DNA from: an uncultured Bacteroidales bacterium | Lineage (GTDB): Bacteria; Bacteroidota; Bacteroidia; Bacteroidales; P3 | Assembly (NCBI GenBank): GCA_900316235.1 | Contig: ONCC01000010.1 | Coordinates: 16,872 to 80,871 of the forward strand | DNA: 64,000 nucleotides | Direction of reading: 5' to 3' | Part shown: positions 55,296 to 63,901 of the stretch, piece after piece | Layout of the letters: each line of letters opens with the position of its first letter | Numbering within the stretch: position 1 is the stretch's first letter | Notes under the pieces: model-generated | Seen by the model: the letters and a program-made list of their open reading frames with translations, nothing else | The model's database searches: none | What the model was told of the DNA's origin: nothing | Program-made: the position numbers and the translations under genes

Positions 55296-56726
55296 TTAGA
55301 AGTAGAGGTCTCTTTCTCCGTCGCCGATTTTGCAGAGGTTGCCCTCGACACGACGTTTCAATTCCTCTTTTGAGAAGGTTTGTGTCAATTCTTTCAGCAA
55401 ACGCAAGCCTTTTTCCTTGGTTTCGGGGCTGGCATAGTCCTCCAGGTATTCTCTAAAAGTGAACATGGCGTTGGGTTTGCAATACTCCTTGATGAGGCCG
55501 GGCTTGGCGAGGTCCATGAAGTCGGCACCCACGCGGCCTTTGCGGTAGCAGCCGGTGCAGAAGGAGGGGATGTAGCCGCCGTCGATCATCATGGAGATGA
55601 CCTCGTCGAGCGAGCGGTGGTCGCCGAGGGTGAACTGGGCACCGGTGTTGCCGGTCTTCTCGTAGGGCTTGGCCTCGTTGCTCTTGTTGTCCTCCTCATA
55701 GCCACCGGGATTGGTCTCGGAGGCTGCGGAAATCTGACTCACACCGTATTTCACCAGTTTGTCGCGCATCTCGGGACGCTCGCGCGTACTGATAATGATA
55801 CCCGTATAGGGCATGGCGATGCGGATGATGGCGATAATCTTCATGAAGTCTTTGTCGGAGACGGGGTGGGGGATATTCTCCGGCAAGGAGAAGGGGGTGC
55901 CTTCGGCGGGCTCGATACGGGGGAAGGAGACGGTGTGGGGGCCGCAGCCATAGTCCTCCTCGAGGTGGCGGGCATGCTCCATCATGGCGAGAATCTCGAA
56001 GCGGTAGTCGACGAGGCCGAAGAGCACGCCAATGCCCACGTCGTTGATGCCGCCTTCCTGGGCGCGGTCCATGCAGGTGAGGCGCCAGAGGTAGTCGGCC
56101 TTGGGTGTGCCGGCGGGGTGGAATTTGGCATACTCGATGGGATCGTAGGTCTCCTGGAAGCAGACGTAGGTGCCAATCTTCTCGGCCTTCAGCTTGGCGT
56201 AGTCCTCGACGCTCATGGGGGCCAGCTCGACGTTGATGCGGCGGATGGTGCTGCCCTTCTCGTCCTTGGCGGCATAGGTGCGGCGGATGGCCTCGACCAT
56301 GTAGTTGGCGTCGTTGCGGGGACTCTCGCCGCAGATGAGCAGGGCGCGCTTGTGGCCCATGCGCAGCAGCTGGAGGGTTTCGGCCTCGATTTCGTCGAGG
56401 GTGAGCACCTTGCGCTTCAAGGCTTTGTTGTCTTTGCGGAAACCGCAGTAGACGCAGTTGTTGACGCAGGCGTTGCCAGTGTAGATGGGTGCGAAGAGCA
56501 CCAGGCGGCGGCCGTAGATTTCGTCCTTGCAGTACTCGGCGGTGTCGAGGATTTTCTGGATGCCGGCCTCGTCCTCCACGCTGAGGAGCTTGGCTACATC
56601 CTCGAGGTTGAGGCCCTTGAGCTTGCGGGCCTTGTTGAGGATATCGTTGAGTTGGCTCTCGGAGGGGGCGTTGTTTTCCAGCATGCCGTAGAGCTTGTCA
56701 CGATCGATGAAATTCTGGTGTTTCAT
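55296..56726 (-). CDS. hydG: [FeFe]-hydrogenase H-cluster maturase HydG
   Basis: Radical SAM tyrosine lyase that supplies CO and CN ligands for the H-cluster. 476 residues. N-terminal CX3CX2C (Cys87, Cys91, Cys94 in NACVNNCVYCGFR) binds the SAM cluster; the C-terminal CX2CX22C (CTGC followed 22 residues later by EYC) binds the auxiliary cluster and separates HydG from ThiH, which lacks it. The gene directly upstream encodes a TM1266-type hydrogenase-system regulator. hydE, hydF and hydA are not in the window. Confidence 0.94.
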   Translation of the reverse strand: MKHQNFIDRDKLYGMLENNAPSESQLNDILNKARKLKGLNLEDVAKLLSVEDEAGIQKILDTAEYCKDEIYGRRLVLFAPIYTGNACVNNCVYCGFRKDNKALKRKVLTLDEIEAETLQLLRMGHKRALLICGESPRNDANYMVEAIRRTYAAKDEKGSTIRRINVELAPMSVEDYAKLKAEKIGTYVCFQETYDPIEYAKFHPAGTPKADYLWRLTCMDRAQEGGINDVGIGVLFGLVDYRFEILAMMEHARHLEEDYGCGPHTVSFPRIEPAEGTPFSLPENIPHPVSDKDFMKIIAIIRIAMPYTGIIISTRERPEMRDKLVKYGVSQISAASETNPGGYEEDNKSNEAKPYEKTGNTGAQFTLGDHRSLDEVISMMIDGGYIPSFCTGCYRKGRVGADFMDLAKPGLIKEYCKPNAMFTFREYLEDYASPETKEKGLRLLKELTQTFSKEELKRRVEGNLCKIGDGERDLYF

Positions 56727-56754
56727 GGGTTTTATGTTTTATGGATTAATTTGT

Positions 56755-56817
56755 TTCTAGTTCTTCTAGTTGCTCTAGATTATCTAGATTATCTAGTTTT
56801 TCTAGATTATCTAGCTG
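56755..56817 (+). repeat. Solitary 9-bp period CTAG array, seven units, between the TM1266-like gene and hydG
   Basis: Seven nnCTAGnnn units in exact register between two minus-strand genes. On the minus strand the array begins with the TAG stop of the upstream gene (56813-56811) and ends 28 bases before the hydG start. Confidence 0.9.
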
Positions 56818-57053
56818 GCGAGGGCCGTTTTGCAGCTTAGACCCGGCAGGCGGCCGAGGGGGCCGGTGAGGGCGTTGATTTGGTTCATGCTGCCCTCGAC
56901 AATGAGTGACATCACGGCCACGGGACGGTCGTGAAAGGGCAACCCCTGTCGGCATAAAATAATGTCGGCGTGCTCAGAAAGAATCTGGTTGACGGAAGGC
57001 GACACTTCGCGGTCGCGTATGAGTATGGTTATCGTTCCTATTCTCTTCTCCAT
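56811..57053 (-). CDS. TM1266-type iron-only hydrogenase system regulator
   Basis: 80 residues: RIGTITILIRDREVSPSVNQILSEHADIILCRQGLPF and VAVMSLIVEGSMNQINALTGPLGRLPGLSCKTAL, an ACT-like/NikR-C-like small domain found beside hydE/hydG genes in anaerobes and named iron-only hydrogenase system regulator. It probably senses a ligand or metal; direct DNA binding is not obvious from its size. Co-directional with hydG. Confidence 0.82.
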   Translation of the reverse strand: MEKRIGTITILIRDREVSPSVNQILSEHADIILCRQGLPFHDRPVAVMSLIVEGSMNQINALTGPLGRLPGLSCKTALAS

Positions 57054-57172
57054 CAGGTGTTAGGCTTTTGGATTAGACATTGGGTTAACGAGGCAAAGAT
57101 ACAAAATAAAAACGATGTGGCAAATTTTTTTTCGTTTTCTATATTTTTTTTTGCCAGTTCAAATATTCTTCG

Positions 57173-57180
57173 TACTTTTG
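57173..57180 (+). promoter_or_regulatory. Promoter -7 element of the 250-aa barrel protein gene
   Basis: TACTTTTG followed by GCAC, 37 bases before the start at 57218. Confidence 0.65.
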
Positions 57181-57217
57181 CACTTCGAAATTGTTTGCAA
57201 AAAACTAGTTGACTAAT

Positions 57218-57970
57218 ATGAAGAAAATAGTATTACTTATTGTTGCAGTGGCATTTGCCGCAGTGTCGCAGGCCCAGTTTGTGCTTGGCGTTCAAGGTGG
57301 CTATTATTGGCAGCAGAACACTACCTCGTTGAGTGATGACAAAACCACGTCGTCCTATGTGGTGGGTGCCCTCCAGGTGGGATATAAGGTGATGCCCAAC
57401 CTTCAGGTGGGACTGATGGGTGGCTATGTGAACAGTTCTTTCGATACCCTGGCCGCCACCGACACCTATTTCTATCCTCAGGTGGGTATGAATATCAATG
57501 TCACCGACCATAAGAAAAACAAGTTGCGCGAAGGCTGGTTTGTGGCTCCGCAGGTGAAATGGGAGTTCCTCCGCTTCGGCAATATGCACTTCAACCTGTT
57601 GCTGCAGGGCAGCCTGCGTATACTGGGTGCCAACAAGTTCACTGAAAGTTATATCTCCACTACTTATCCCAACCCCAACGAGTACCGCGAGGTGAATCCC
57701 TACGACGACCATATTACTGACCTGACATGGGGTGTCAGCCTCCGTCCTACGCTGATTTACGAATTCTCTGAGCACCTCAGTGCCGAGTTGATGCTCGACC
57801 TGCTCTCCATCGGTTTCATCCACGAGACCGAGACCTATGATCCCGAGATTAGTGGCATCGATCCTGTGGACAAGACCACCTCAGTGTTCTATGCCGGTCT
57901 CAACTCCTTCACCGACGTCCTTCGTTGGGAGAACACGTTGCTCAAGTTGGGCTTCAACTGGACTTTCTAA
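57218..57970 (+). CDS. Outer-membrane beta-barrel protein, 250 aa
   Basis: Signal peptide (MKKIVLLIVAVAFAAVSQAQ), then strands FVLGVQGGYYWQQ, SYVVGALQVGYKV, LQVGLMGGYV, WFVAPQVKWEFLRF, and a last strand LLKLGFNWTF with a C-terminal Phe, typical of small porin-like barrels. Start at 57218 because the TTG at 57209 only adds three residues before the signal peptide. 43 bases before the HerA-like gene. Confidence 0.85.
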   Translation: MKKIVLLIVAVAFAAVSQAQFVLGVQGGYYWQQNTTSLSDDKTTSSYVVGALQVGYKVMPNLQVGLMGGYVNSSFDTLAATDTYFYPQVGMNINVTDHKKNKLREGWFVAPQVKWEFLRFGNMHFNLLLQGSLRILGANKFTESYISTTYPNPNEYREVNPYDDHITDLTWGVSLRPTLIYEFSEHLSAELMLDLLSIGFIHETETYDPEISGIDPVDKTTSVFYAGLNSFTDVLRWENTLLKLGFNWTF

Positions 57971-57981
57971 CGACGTATTCC

Positions 57982-58005
57982 GTCGCCGAATTTAAATTTA
58001 GCGAC
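57982..58005. promoter_or_regulatory. Inverted repeat just before the HerA-like gene
   Basis: GTCGC and GCGAC arms around a fully palindromic AATTTAAATT centre; it ends 8 bases before the start codon, so it could be an operator or an mRNA stem limiting translation. Confidence 0.4.
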
Positions 58006-58013
58006 TTACTGTT

Positions 58014-59525
58014 ATGTACAGCAAAGAACATGGATTATATATAGCGCACTGTGATGATGGTGCGCTTTCCATTTGTGGACGTATGGCCAACCGTCACGGT
58101 CTCATCGCCGGTGCCACGGGTACGGGCAAGACCGTTACCCTGCAGACGATGGCCGAGACTTTTAGCCAGGCCGGCGTCCCCTGTTTCATGGCCGACATGA
58201 AAGGTGACCTCAGCGGCATCAGCCAGCCCGGCAAGGGCGAAGCCTGTCCTGTCAGGTTCTTTGATGTCTTTGGCGAACAGGGCCATCCCATTCGTGCCAC
58301 GGTGAGCCAGATGGGTCCACTGCTGCTCTCGCGACTGCTGGGACTGAATGAGACACAGGATGGCGTGCTCAATATCGTCTTCCGCATCGCCGACGAGCGC
58401 GGCCTGCTGCTGCTCGACATGAAGGACTTGCGGTCGATGCTCGACTATGTCAGCCGTCATGCCAAGGAATATACTACCCAATACGGCAATATCTCCACCG
58501 CTACTGTGGGCGCCATCCAGCGTTCGCTGCTGCAGCTCGAGAACCAAGGCGCCGAACGGTTTTTCGGTGAGCCAAGTTTCGATATCTACGACTTGTTGCA
58601 AACCGAGGGAGGAAAGGGGGTGATGAGTGTGCTGGCTGCTGATAAACTGATGCTGCAGCCCAAGCTCTATTCCACCTTCCTGCTGTGGCTCCTCAGCGAA
58701 CTCTACTCCACGCTGCCTGAGGTGGGCGATATGGAATTGCCCAAGCTCGTCTTCTTCTTCGACGAGGCACACATGCTCTTCGAGGATACCTCGAAGGCCT
58801 TGGTGGACAAAATAGAACAGGTTATCCGCCTTGTCCGCTCCAAGGGCGTGGGTATCTATTTCGTTACCCAGAATCCCACCGATATTCCTGAAAGTATTCT
58901 TGGTCAGTTGGGTAATCGCGTACAGCATGCGTTGCGAGCCTACACCCCCAAGGATCAGAAGGCCGTGAAGACTGCTGCCGACACCTTCCGTCCCAATCCT
59001 TCCTTCAAGACAGATGAGGCTATCACAAGTCTTGAAACCGGAGAGGCGCTAGTGAGTTTTCTCGACGAGAAGGGAGCCCCCTCTGTTGTGCAGCGTGCCA
59101 AGGTACTTTTCCCGCAGAGTCAAGTGGGTGCCATTAGTGAAGGACGGCGTGCAGAGATTATTCGCCAGAGCCGACTGGCAGGAAAATACGACAAGATAGT
59201 CGACCGCGAGAGTGCTTTCGAGGTGCTGCTGAAAGAAGCGGAGGAGACAGAAATGATTCCGCGTAATCAGAACATTCCGAATACCCGGAGTGATCAGAAG
59301 GGAAAATCCGGTATTTTCTCCAAGATCGTCAAGGCTGTCATTACTGCTGTCACTGCTACTGCAGCTACTGCCATTGGTACGGCTGTCAGTGACAAGGTAA
59401 CCGGCAAGAAAACCAAAAGCCGCACCTCCACGACTCAGAAGGTGGTGAAAAACGCCACCTCGGCGGCCACGCGTACGGTTACTCGCGAGCTGTCACGAAG
59501 CATCCTGGGTAATTTGGTTAAATAA
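58014..59525 (+). CDS. HerA-like ATPase, DUF853 family
   Basis: 503 residues. Walker A GATGTGKT (about residues 33-40), Walker [15 protein letters not shown], a sensor-like [27 protein letters not shown] and an arginine-finger region place it in the DUF853 branch of HerA/FtsK-like hexameric ATPases, putative DNA translocases. After residue 410 a linker with a 9-bp in-frame TCnGA array leads to an Ala/Thr/Lys-rich tail ([18 protein letters not shown]) that looks membrane-associating or low complexity. Partners unknown. Confidence 0.85.
   Translation: MYSKEHGLYIAHCDDGALSICGRMANRHGLIAGATGTGKTVTLQTMAETFSQAGVPCFMADMKGDLSGISQPGKGEACPVRFFDVFGEQGHPIRATVSQMGPLLLSRLLGLNETQDGVLNIVFRIADERGLLLLDMKDLRSMLDYVSRHAKEYTTQYGNISTATVGAIQRSLLQLENQGAERFFGEPSFDIYDLLQTEGGKGVMSVLAADKLMLQPKLYSTFLLWLLSELYSTLPEVGDMELPKLVFFFDEAHMLFEDTSKALVDKIEQVIRLVRSKGVGIYFVTQNPTDIPESILGQLGNRVQHALRAYTPKDQKAVKTAADTFRPNPSFKTDEAITSLETGEALVSFLDEKGAPSVVQRAKVLFPQSQVGAISEGRRAEIIRQSRLAGKYDKIVDRESAFEVLLKEAEETEMIPRNQNIPNTRSDQKGKSGIFSKIVKAVITAVTATAATAIGTAVSDKVTGKKTKSRTSTTQKVVKNATSAATRTVTRELSRSILGNLVK
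59254..59298 (+). repeat. 9-bp period TCnGA array, five in-frame units inside the HerA-like gene
   Basis: Units TGATTCCGC, GTAATCAGA, ACATTCCGA, ATACCCGGA, GTGATCAGA keep the reading frame and encode an [14 protein letters not shown] linker. The encoded IPRNQ and the DNA line up with the array at 33700-33744 in an unrelated gene. Confidence 0.7.
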
Positions 59526-59546
59526 GAATAAAACATTAATAGTAAT

Positions 59547-59954
59547 ATGAAACGTGCATTATTCCTTTCGTTGCTTATGGTGCTTGGGTTGGCCGCTTCG
59601 GCACAGACCTACATCGGAACCATGAAGGTGGGTAAGGAGACCCACAAGGATGTATATGTCAAACTGACACTCACGGGCGATACGGCTACCATCTTTATCC
59701 ACAATGTCTTTATGGACCGCTTGGGACACTACAAAATCGATATTACCATCCCCGATATCCATGTCGATGAGCAGCCGCAGCGTTCGGTGTTGTGGTGCTA
59801 CAATATCGTGCCGACTTTCAAGAATGAGGCCTATCCGGAATATCTGGTGCGCAAGTTGCAAGGCTCCATTGCTGTCGGGGTGCTCAGTTTCTCCTGTACA
59901 ATGGATGAGACGCCAGTAACCTTCAGTGGTGTGATTAATAAGAGACTAAGGTAA
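59547..59954 (+). CDS. Exported calycin-like protein, 135 aa
   Basis: Signal peptide (MKRALFLSLLMVLGLAASAQ), then a small all-beta domain (YIGTMKVGKETHKDVYVKLTL, ATIFIHNVFM, YKIDITIPDIHV, ITFSGVINK-like end) that resembles the calycin-like domains common in Bacteroidetes exported proteins. Assignment is tentative. Lies 21 bases after the HerA-like gene and before a terminator. Confidence 0.6.
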   Translation: MKRALFLSLLMVLGLAASAQTYIGTMKVGKETHKDVYVKLTLTGDTATIFIHNVFMDRLGHYKIDITIPDIHVDEQPQRSVLWCYNIVPTFKNEAYPEYLVRKLQGSIAVGVLSFSCTMDETPVTFSGVINKRLR

Positions 59955-59960
59955 TAATAA

Positions 59961-59993
59961 AAAAAGGCCGTTGCAATCGCAACGGCCTTTTTT
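59961..59993. terminator. Bidirectional terminator between calycin-like and transglutaminase-like genes
   Basis: AAAAGGCCGTTGC/GCAACGGCCTTTT stem with AATC loop and T run; converging genes on both sides. Confidence 0.88.
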
Positions 59994-59996
59994 ATT

Positions 59997-61511
59997 TTAT
60001 TTCGCTCTAAGCAGTATCTTCTTTTCTTTAAGTTCCTGCCAGGTGGCGAGCAGTTGGCGGTATTGGGTGTATTCGTCAGGTTCGATGACGCTTTTCTCAA
60101 TCTTGAGGTTGCGGACGACCTTGATTTTCTTACCGCTTTGCTTGACGCTGATTTTGAGACTTCCGATGCCGGGGAAATTGAGGGACTGGTTTATGTTGCC
60201 CCCCACCATTTTGAGACCTTTGGGAAGGGTGTAAGTGATATCGCTATGGAGATCGCATGCCGAGCCGACGAGCGGCGTGGTGCGGCTTAAGGACAGGCGG
60301 GAGGCTTGCACGGCGGGCTCTCCCGACAGGGGAGAGTAGGCGTTGAGGGCAAAGAAACCATCCTCGAGGGTGTCGAGTTTGTCGGTCACATCAATGGTGT
60401 TGGTTAGGTTACAGGTGGCCACCTCGTCCTTGGCTTCGCCGTTGATCTCGATGGGGGTCTTGTGGCGGATGTCGAGGCGGTATTCCACGGTGTCAATTAT
60501 AACGCCCACCTGGTCGTAGTTTTCACCGATGACGCGGGCACTGAAACCTGCGTAGTTGAGCACGGCAGCCAGGAAGACGGCCTTGTCGATGGCGGTGCCA
60601 CAGCCTGTGGCCCACACCTCGAAGGGGGTGGAGTGGACATATCCTAGATGCGAGGGGTGGATGTCGTTGAGATGGAGGTTGTCAACCACATAGTCGCGGA
60701 TGGCGGTGATGTTCTCTTTGTCATTGTCTCCTTTCATTACCTGTCCAACTGCGTCGGCGGCCTCAGAGAAAGCTGTCTGGTCGAAAGCAGGTGTGTGCAC
60801 GGGCGTGCCGTTGAAGAGGTGCAGCGTGGGGATAATGTCGGTGGGCATGTAAGGCTCGCGAGGTGCCTGCTGCATGTCGGAGAAGGTGAATTGGAGACGT
60901 CTGATATCTTGTCTTTCCTTTTGGGTGACAGAAGAGACTCTGGTCACTTTGTCGGAGGGCAGGTATTGAACGCCGGTAATATCGAATTGTGTCGCGATGT
61001 CCTCGGGATAGTTCACCGTCACCTCGAGTTTCTCCACCGGGCATTCACGTTGCAGAGGGATTCTTTCATAGAGGAGGTTATATTGGCGGTGGATGGTGTA
61101 ATCTACCACTATGGTGCATCCCAGTTCCATACCGGTGTGCACCATGGCTAGTTCGCGCATGTGGTTGAAGCGACCGCAGTCAGCACACTCCTCGGGCAAT
61201 TGGTAGACGAAGGCGTTCTGTGGCATGTCAATGCGTTTACCGTCCTTCTGAATGGTGTATACCTCGTTGACGGTCAGATTCTCAAGGTCGGGGTTGTAGA
61301 CTACGAAGGTCTCTCCTTTGTCGGCATAGGCCGTGAGGGCACGGTTGCGGAGAATCTGCACCTCGTGTCGGTAATGGTAGTCGCTAGTGCCGTCGGCATT
61401 GACGGTCCACTCATAGCGTAGCAGTTTATACACGGCATCGGGCTGCTGGGCTTTCAACGAGGAAAGAGGGGATGAGAAAAGAATGGCTGCTATAAAAAGA
61501 ATCTTTTTCAT
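59997..61511 (-). CDS. DUF3857/transglutaminase-like exported protein, 504 aa
   Basis: Signal peptide (MKKILFIAAILFSSPLSSLKAQ), an N-terminal DUF3857 region (YRHEVQILRNRALTAYAD, MELGCTIVVDYTI) and a transglutaminase-like core with the Cys segment GCGTAIDKAVFLAAVLNYAGFSARV. The usual KDKA after the Cys reads AIDKA. The His and Asp of the triad are less clear than in the upstream paralogue, so activity is uncertain. Second gene of a minus-strand pair, 32 bases after its paralogue. Confidence 0.8.
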   Translation of the reverse strand: MKKILFIAAILFSSPLSSLKAQQPDAVYKLLRYEWTVNADGTSDYHYRHEVQILRNRALTAYADKGETFVVYNPDLENLTVNEVYTIQKDGKRIDMPQNAFVYQLPEECADCGRFNHMRELAMVHTGMELGCTIVVDYTIHRQYNLLYERIPLQRECPVEKLEVTVNYPEDIATQFDITGVQYLPSDKVTRVSSVTQKERQDIRRLQFTFSDMQQAPREPYMPTDIIPTLHLFNGTPVHTPAFDQTAFSEAADAVGQVMKGDNDKENITAIRDYVVDNLHLNDIHPSHLGYVHSTPFEVWATGCGTAIDKAVFLAAVLNYAGFSARVIGENYDQVGVIIDTVEYRLDIRHKTPIEINGEAKDEVATCNLTNTIDVTDKLDTLEDGFFALNAYSPLSGEPAVQASRLSLSRTTPLVGSACDLHSDITYTLPKGLKMVGGNINQSLNFPGIGSLKISVKQSGKKIKVVRNLKIEKSVIEPDEYTQYRQLLATWQELKEKKILLRAK

Positions 61512-61543
61512 AACTAAAATATCTCTTATCTGTTATCTATAAA

Positions 61544-63544
61544 CTATTTGGTTAAGATTACCGGTGTATGTGAGACCTTTATCTGAGCCTTGGCGCAGGC
61601 GCGGAAGGCAGGCCAGTCGGAAGCCTCGTAAATGCGCTTACCATAGACGGCCTGCTCACCGAAGGTCAGCTTGTTGCCTTCCATCTGGAAGCCGCATCCG
61701 AACGAGGCAGCGCGGTCGGCGATGCCGTCGACCATCGGGTAGTGGAATTGTGTAGGGGCATAGGGCAAGGTAATGGTCTCGCGGATATCCACCAAGCGTG
61801 AGCAACGGTCGGCGAAGGGTTGCGTACGAGTCTCGGGGGTGAAGTTGAAGTAAAGGTGTCCCATGGCTGCGCGGAAGAGGTTGCGAGCGCAGAGGGGAAT
61901 AAAAGAGATAACTTCTTTGTCAACGGTGGCATAGTGGGGGATGCGGTAGCGGTAGGTGATGCTTACGGGATGCTCAAGATAACGGTCGGGGTCAGAATAT
62001 TGGATGTCGAGAATCTCAGCAGTGGGGGCTACGTGCAGCAGCTCCATCTCGAGGTTGTGTCGCCACTGGCTCATGGGGGCGCTGAAAACGCGTCGCACGG
62101 CGGCATCGCTCTGGCCTTCGGCGCTGACGGTGAGGGTGCCGGTGAGGGTGCCGTCCATGTCAATGGCGCTCTCGCCAATGATACGGAGGTAGTGGTTCTC
62201 GGCAGGGGAGATGGGGGTTTCCATGAGGTCGCATCCTTCAGCGGTGCCGATGAGATAGCCCTGCTGCTGTTCGGCGCTGCTCCAGAGTTCACGCACGTTG
62301 GGCACCCAGGTGGGGTCGAGCATGCGGAAAGAGCCGTCGCGCATTTGTACGGCGCAGACACTGTGGTTGAACTGGTCGGCGGGGATACGGTCGATGCGCT
62401 CGCCGGCCATTGTCATGGCGGCATAGGCCTTGAAGCCTGCGGCACGAAGGAAGCCGATGAGGGTTGATGCTTTATCTTTGCAGACGCCACAGCGGTCGGT
62501 GTAGTTCATCTCCTGATTGTGGAGCGTGAAGCCTTCGCCGGGGCCCATCGAGATGCCAGCATAGCGAATATTGTCGGCTACCCAGTGGGTGAGGGCGCTG
62601 ATGCTGTCGAGCTCTGTTTTGCATCCGCGGAGAATCTCGTTGACTTTCTGCTGCACTTCGGGAGTGGCGTTGAAACTGCCGTAGTCCTCGTTGACACCAA
62701 AGAACCAGCGGCTCTTGGCTTGCCAGTCAGGGCTGGTGGAGAGCAGGAGCTTGCACTGTATGTCGTTGTTGGCCAAGGCGCGGGGCTCGCGCTTCAACGG
62801 CAGGATGTCCTCCTTGTTGCTGAAGGTGTAGAGGCTGCGCCCTTCCTCGTCAGCGGCTTCGCGCTTGATGTCGAGTTCGCCATTGTAAACCTTGTATTGC
62901 ACGTTCTTACTGTCGAGAATGTTGAGCTGGTAGACTTTGTGTTGGATGGGTTGCTCGCTCCAGAAGGGTACGATGTCGTAGTAGTGACCACGCATGGGCG
63001 GCACATAGCGCTCGTCGTCTGCGGGCAGGGAGGCAAATACCCCATTAAGGCCATTAGACCCATTAGTCCCATCCTCCAGCAACGCGTAGGTGTATCCTTT
63101 CTTGTAGGTCCACACCTCCAGTTTGTCGCCCAGGTTGAGGCGGCCCACCTGTACCATCTTTTGACTGGCCCCCCAATAAATCATGCGGGCGGGAGCCACA
63201 TAGTCGTACACCGTGATATTCCCTTCGTGGCCAGGCCAGAGGAGGGTGTCTGTGCGACCGTTGGCGCGATGGACGAGCACGCGTTCGATTTCACAGTAGG
63301 CCGACAGGGGGTCGTAGTCAATCTTGTAGGTGCTATAGCTGGAGCAGCCTGCAAAGGAGTACATTTCGATGCATTTGTGGTTTAGGATGTGGCTGAGGCC
63401 TGACTCTTCCATGTAGACCCCGGTGGAGTCAAAGAGGGTGAGGGTACTGCTGCCGGCGTATTTACCCGGAAGCGCCTTCTGCTGTGCGGCGGCAATGCTG
63501 GCCATGGCCACTATCAGCGTGAGTAATACGAATGTTTTTTTCAT
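61544..63544 (-). CDS. DUF3857/transglutaminase-like exported protein, 666 aa
   Basis: Signal peptide (MKKTFVLLTLIVAMASIAAAQ), DUF3857-type N-terminus (CEIERVLVHRANGRTD, WGASQKMVQVGRLNLGDKLEVWTY) and a transglutaminase core with complete triad: Cys in DRCGVCKDKASTL, His in DQFNHSVCAVQM, Asp in RMLDPTWVPN. A C-terminal beta-rich domain follows. Predicted periplasmic or surface protease/transglutaminase fold enzyme of unknown substrate. A short 9-bp CCATTAG array (63041-63076) encodes an in-frame TNGSNGLNG loop. Start set at 63544, after the promoter. Confidence 0.83.
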   Translation of the reverse strand: MKKTFVLLTLIVAMASIAAAQQKALPGKYAGSSTLTLFDSTGVYMEESGLSHILNHKCIEMYSFAGCSSYSTYKIDYDPLSAYCEIERVLVHRANGRTDTLLWPGHEGNITVYDYVAPARMIYWGASQKMVQVGRLNLGDKLEVWTYKKGYTYALLEDGTNGSNGLNGVFASLPADDERYVPPMRGHYYDIVPFWSEQPIQHKVYQLNILDSKNVQYKVYNGELDIKREAADEEGRSLYTFSNKEDILPLKREPRALANNDIQCKLLLSTSPDWQAKSRWFFGVNEDYGSFNATPEVQQKVNEILRGCKTELDSISALTHWVADNIRYAGISMGPGEGFTLHNQEMNYTDRCGVCKDKASTLIGFLRAAGFKAYAAMTMAGERIDRIPADQFNHSVCAVQMRDGSFRMLDPTWVPNVRELWSSAEQQQGYLIGTAEGCDLMETPISPAENHYLRIIGESAIDMDGTLTGTLTVSAEGQSDAAVRRVFSAPMSQWRHNLEMELLHVAPTAEILDIQYSDPDRYLEHPVSITYRYRIPHYATVDKEVISFIPLCARNLFRAAMGHLYFNFTPETRTQPFADRCSRLVDIRETITLPYAPTQFHYPMVDGIADRAASFGCGFQMEGNKLTFGEQAVYGKRIYEASDWPAFRACAKAQIKVSHTPVILTK
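63041..63076 (-). repeat. 9-bp period CCATTAG array, in frame inside the transglutaminase-like gene
   Basis: Three full units and one partial unit (plus strand CCCATTAAG, GCCATTAGA, CCCATTAGT, CCCATCCTC), which encode Gly-Thr-Asn/Gly-Ser-Asn/Gly-Leu-Asn on the minus strand. Confidence 0.6.
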
Positions 63545-63569
63545 TATTTTATAAGTATGTTTTGAACTG

Positions 63570-63577
63570 CAAAGGTA
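63570..63577 (-). promoter_or_regulatory. Promoter -7 element of the transglutaminase-like pair
   Basis: TACCTTTG on the minus strand, 25 bases before the start at 63544. Confidence 0.65.
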
Positions 63578-63614
63578 CGAAAAAATTTTCACATGGAAAA
63601 CGAAAAAATAAAAA

Positions 63615-63638
63615 AGCCTCGAAATGTTTTTCGAGGCT
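63615..63638 (-). terminator. Terminator for a leftward transcript entering from the right
   Basis: AGCCTCGAAA/TTTTCGAGGCT hairpin; on the minus strand it is followed by a T run. Confidence 0.7.
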
Positions 63639-63901
63639 CCTTGGTTGTCCTACCTGAACAACAAAACATGATTAATAATCAATTACTTAAAATTCAAAAT
63701 CCTTGTTTTTGGTCACATTTTAGTCACATAACCTCAATTTTTGCTATTTTTAACAATAATTTAACATTCTGCAAACGTATCTCACCACCTCTTTTTGTGT
63801 TTTTCTGTGTTTGATTTCGCAAAATTCAACGTTTTCAATCTGTCAAGATACTACAAAATTAAATTACACTTTAAAATTCAATTCATTAAGCAAAATATTA
63901 T
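63639..63901. other. AT-rich region without a gene
   Basis: About 260 bases, strongly AT-rich, no ORF of note on either strand; contains two GTCACAT-type direct repeats at about 63713-63729. It precedes the direct repeat at the window edge. Confidence 0.5.

Noticed and set aside
55296..56726. ThiH (tyrosine lyase of thiamine synthesis)
   Set aside because: The C-terminal CX2CX22C motif and the neighbouring TM1266-type gene identify HydG; no thi genes are nearby.
55380..56840. 486-codon open frame on the plus strand
   Set aside because: Shadow of hydG; the plus-strand product is a Val/Gly/Ala-rich sequence without motifs.
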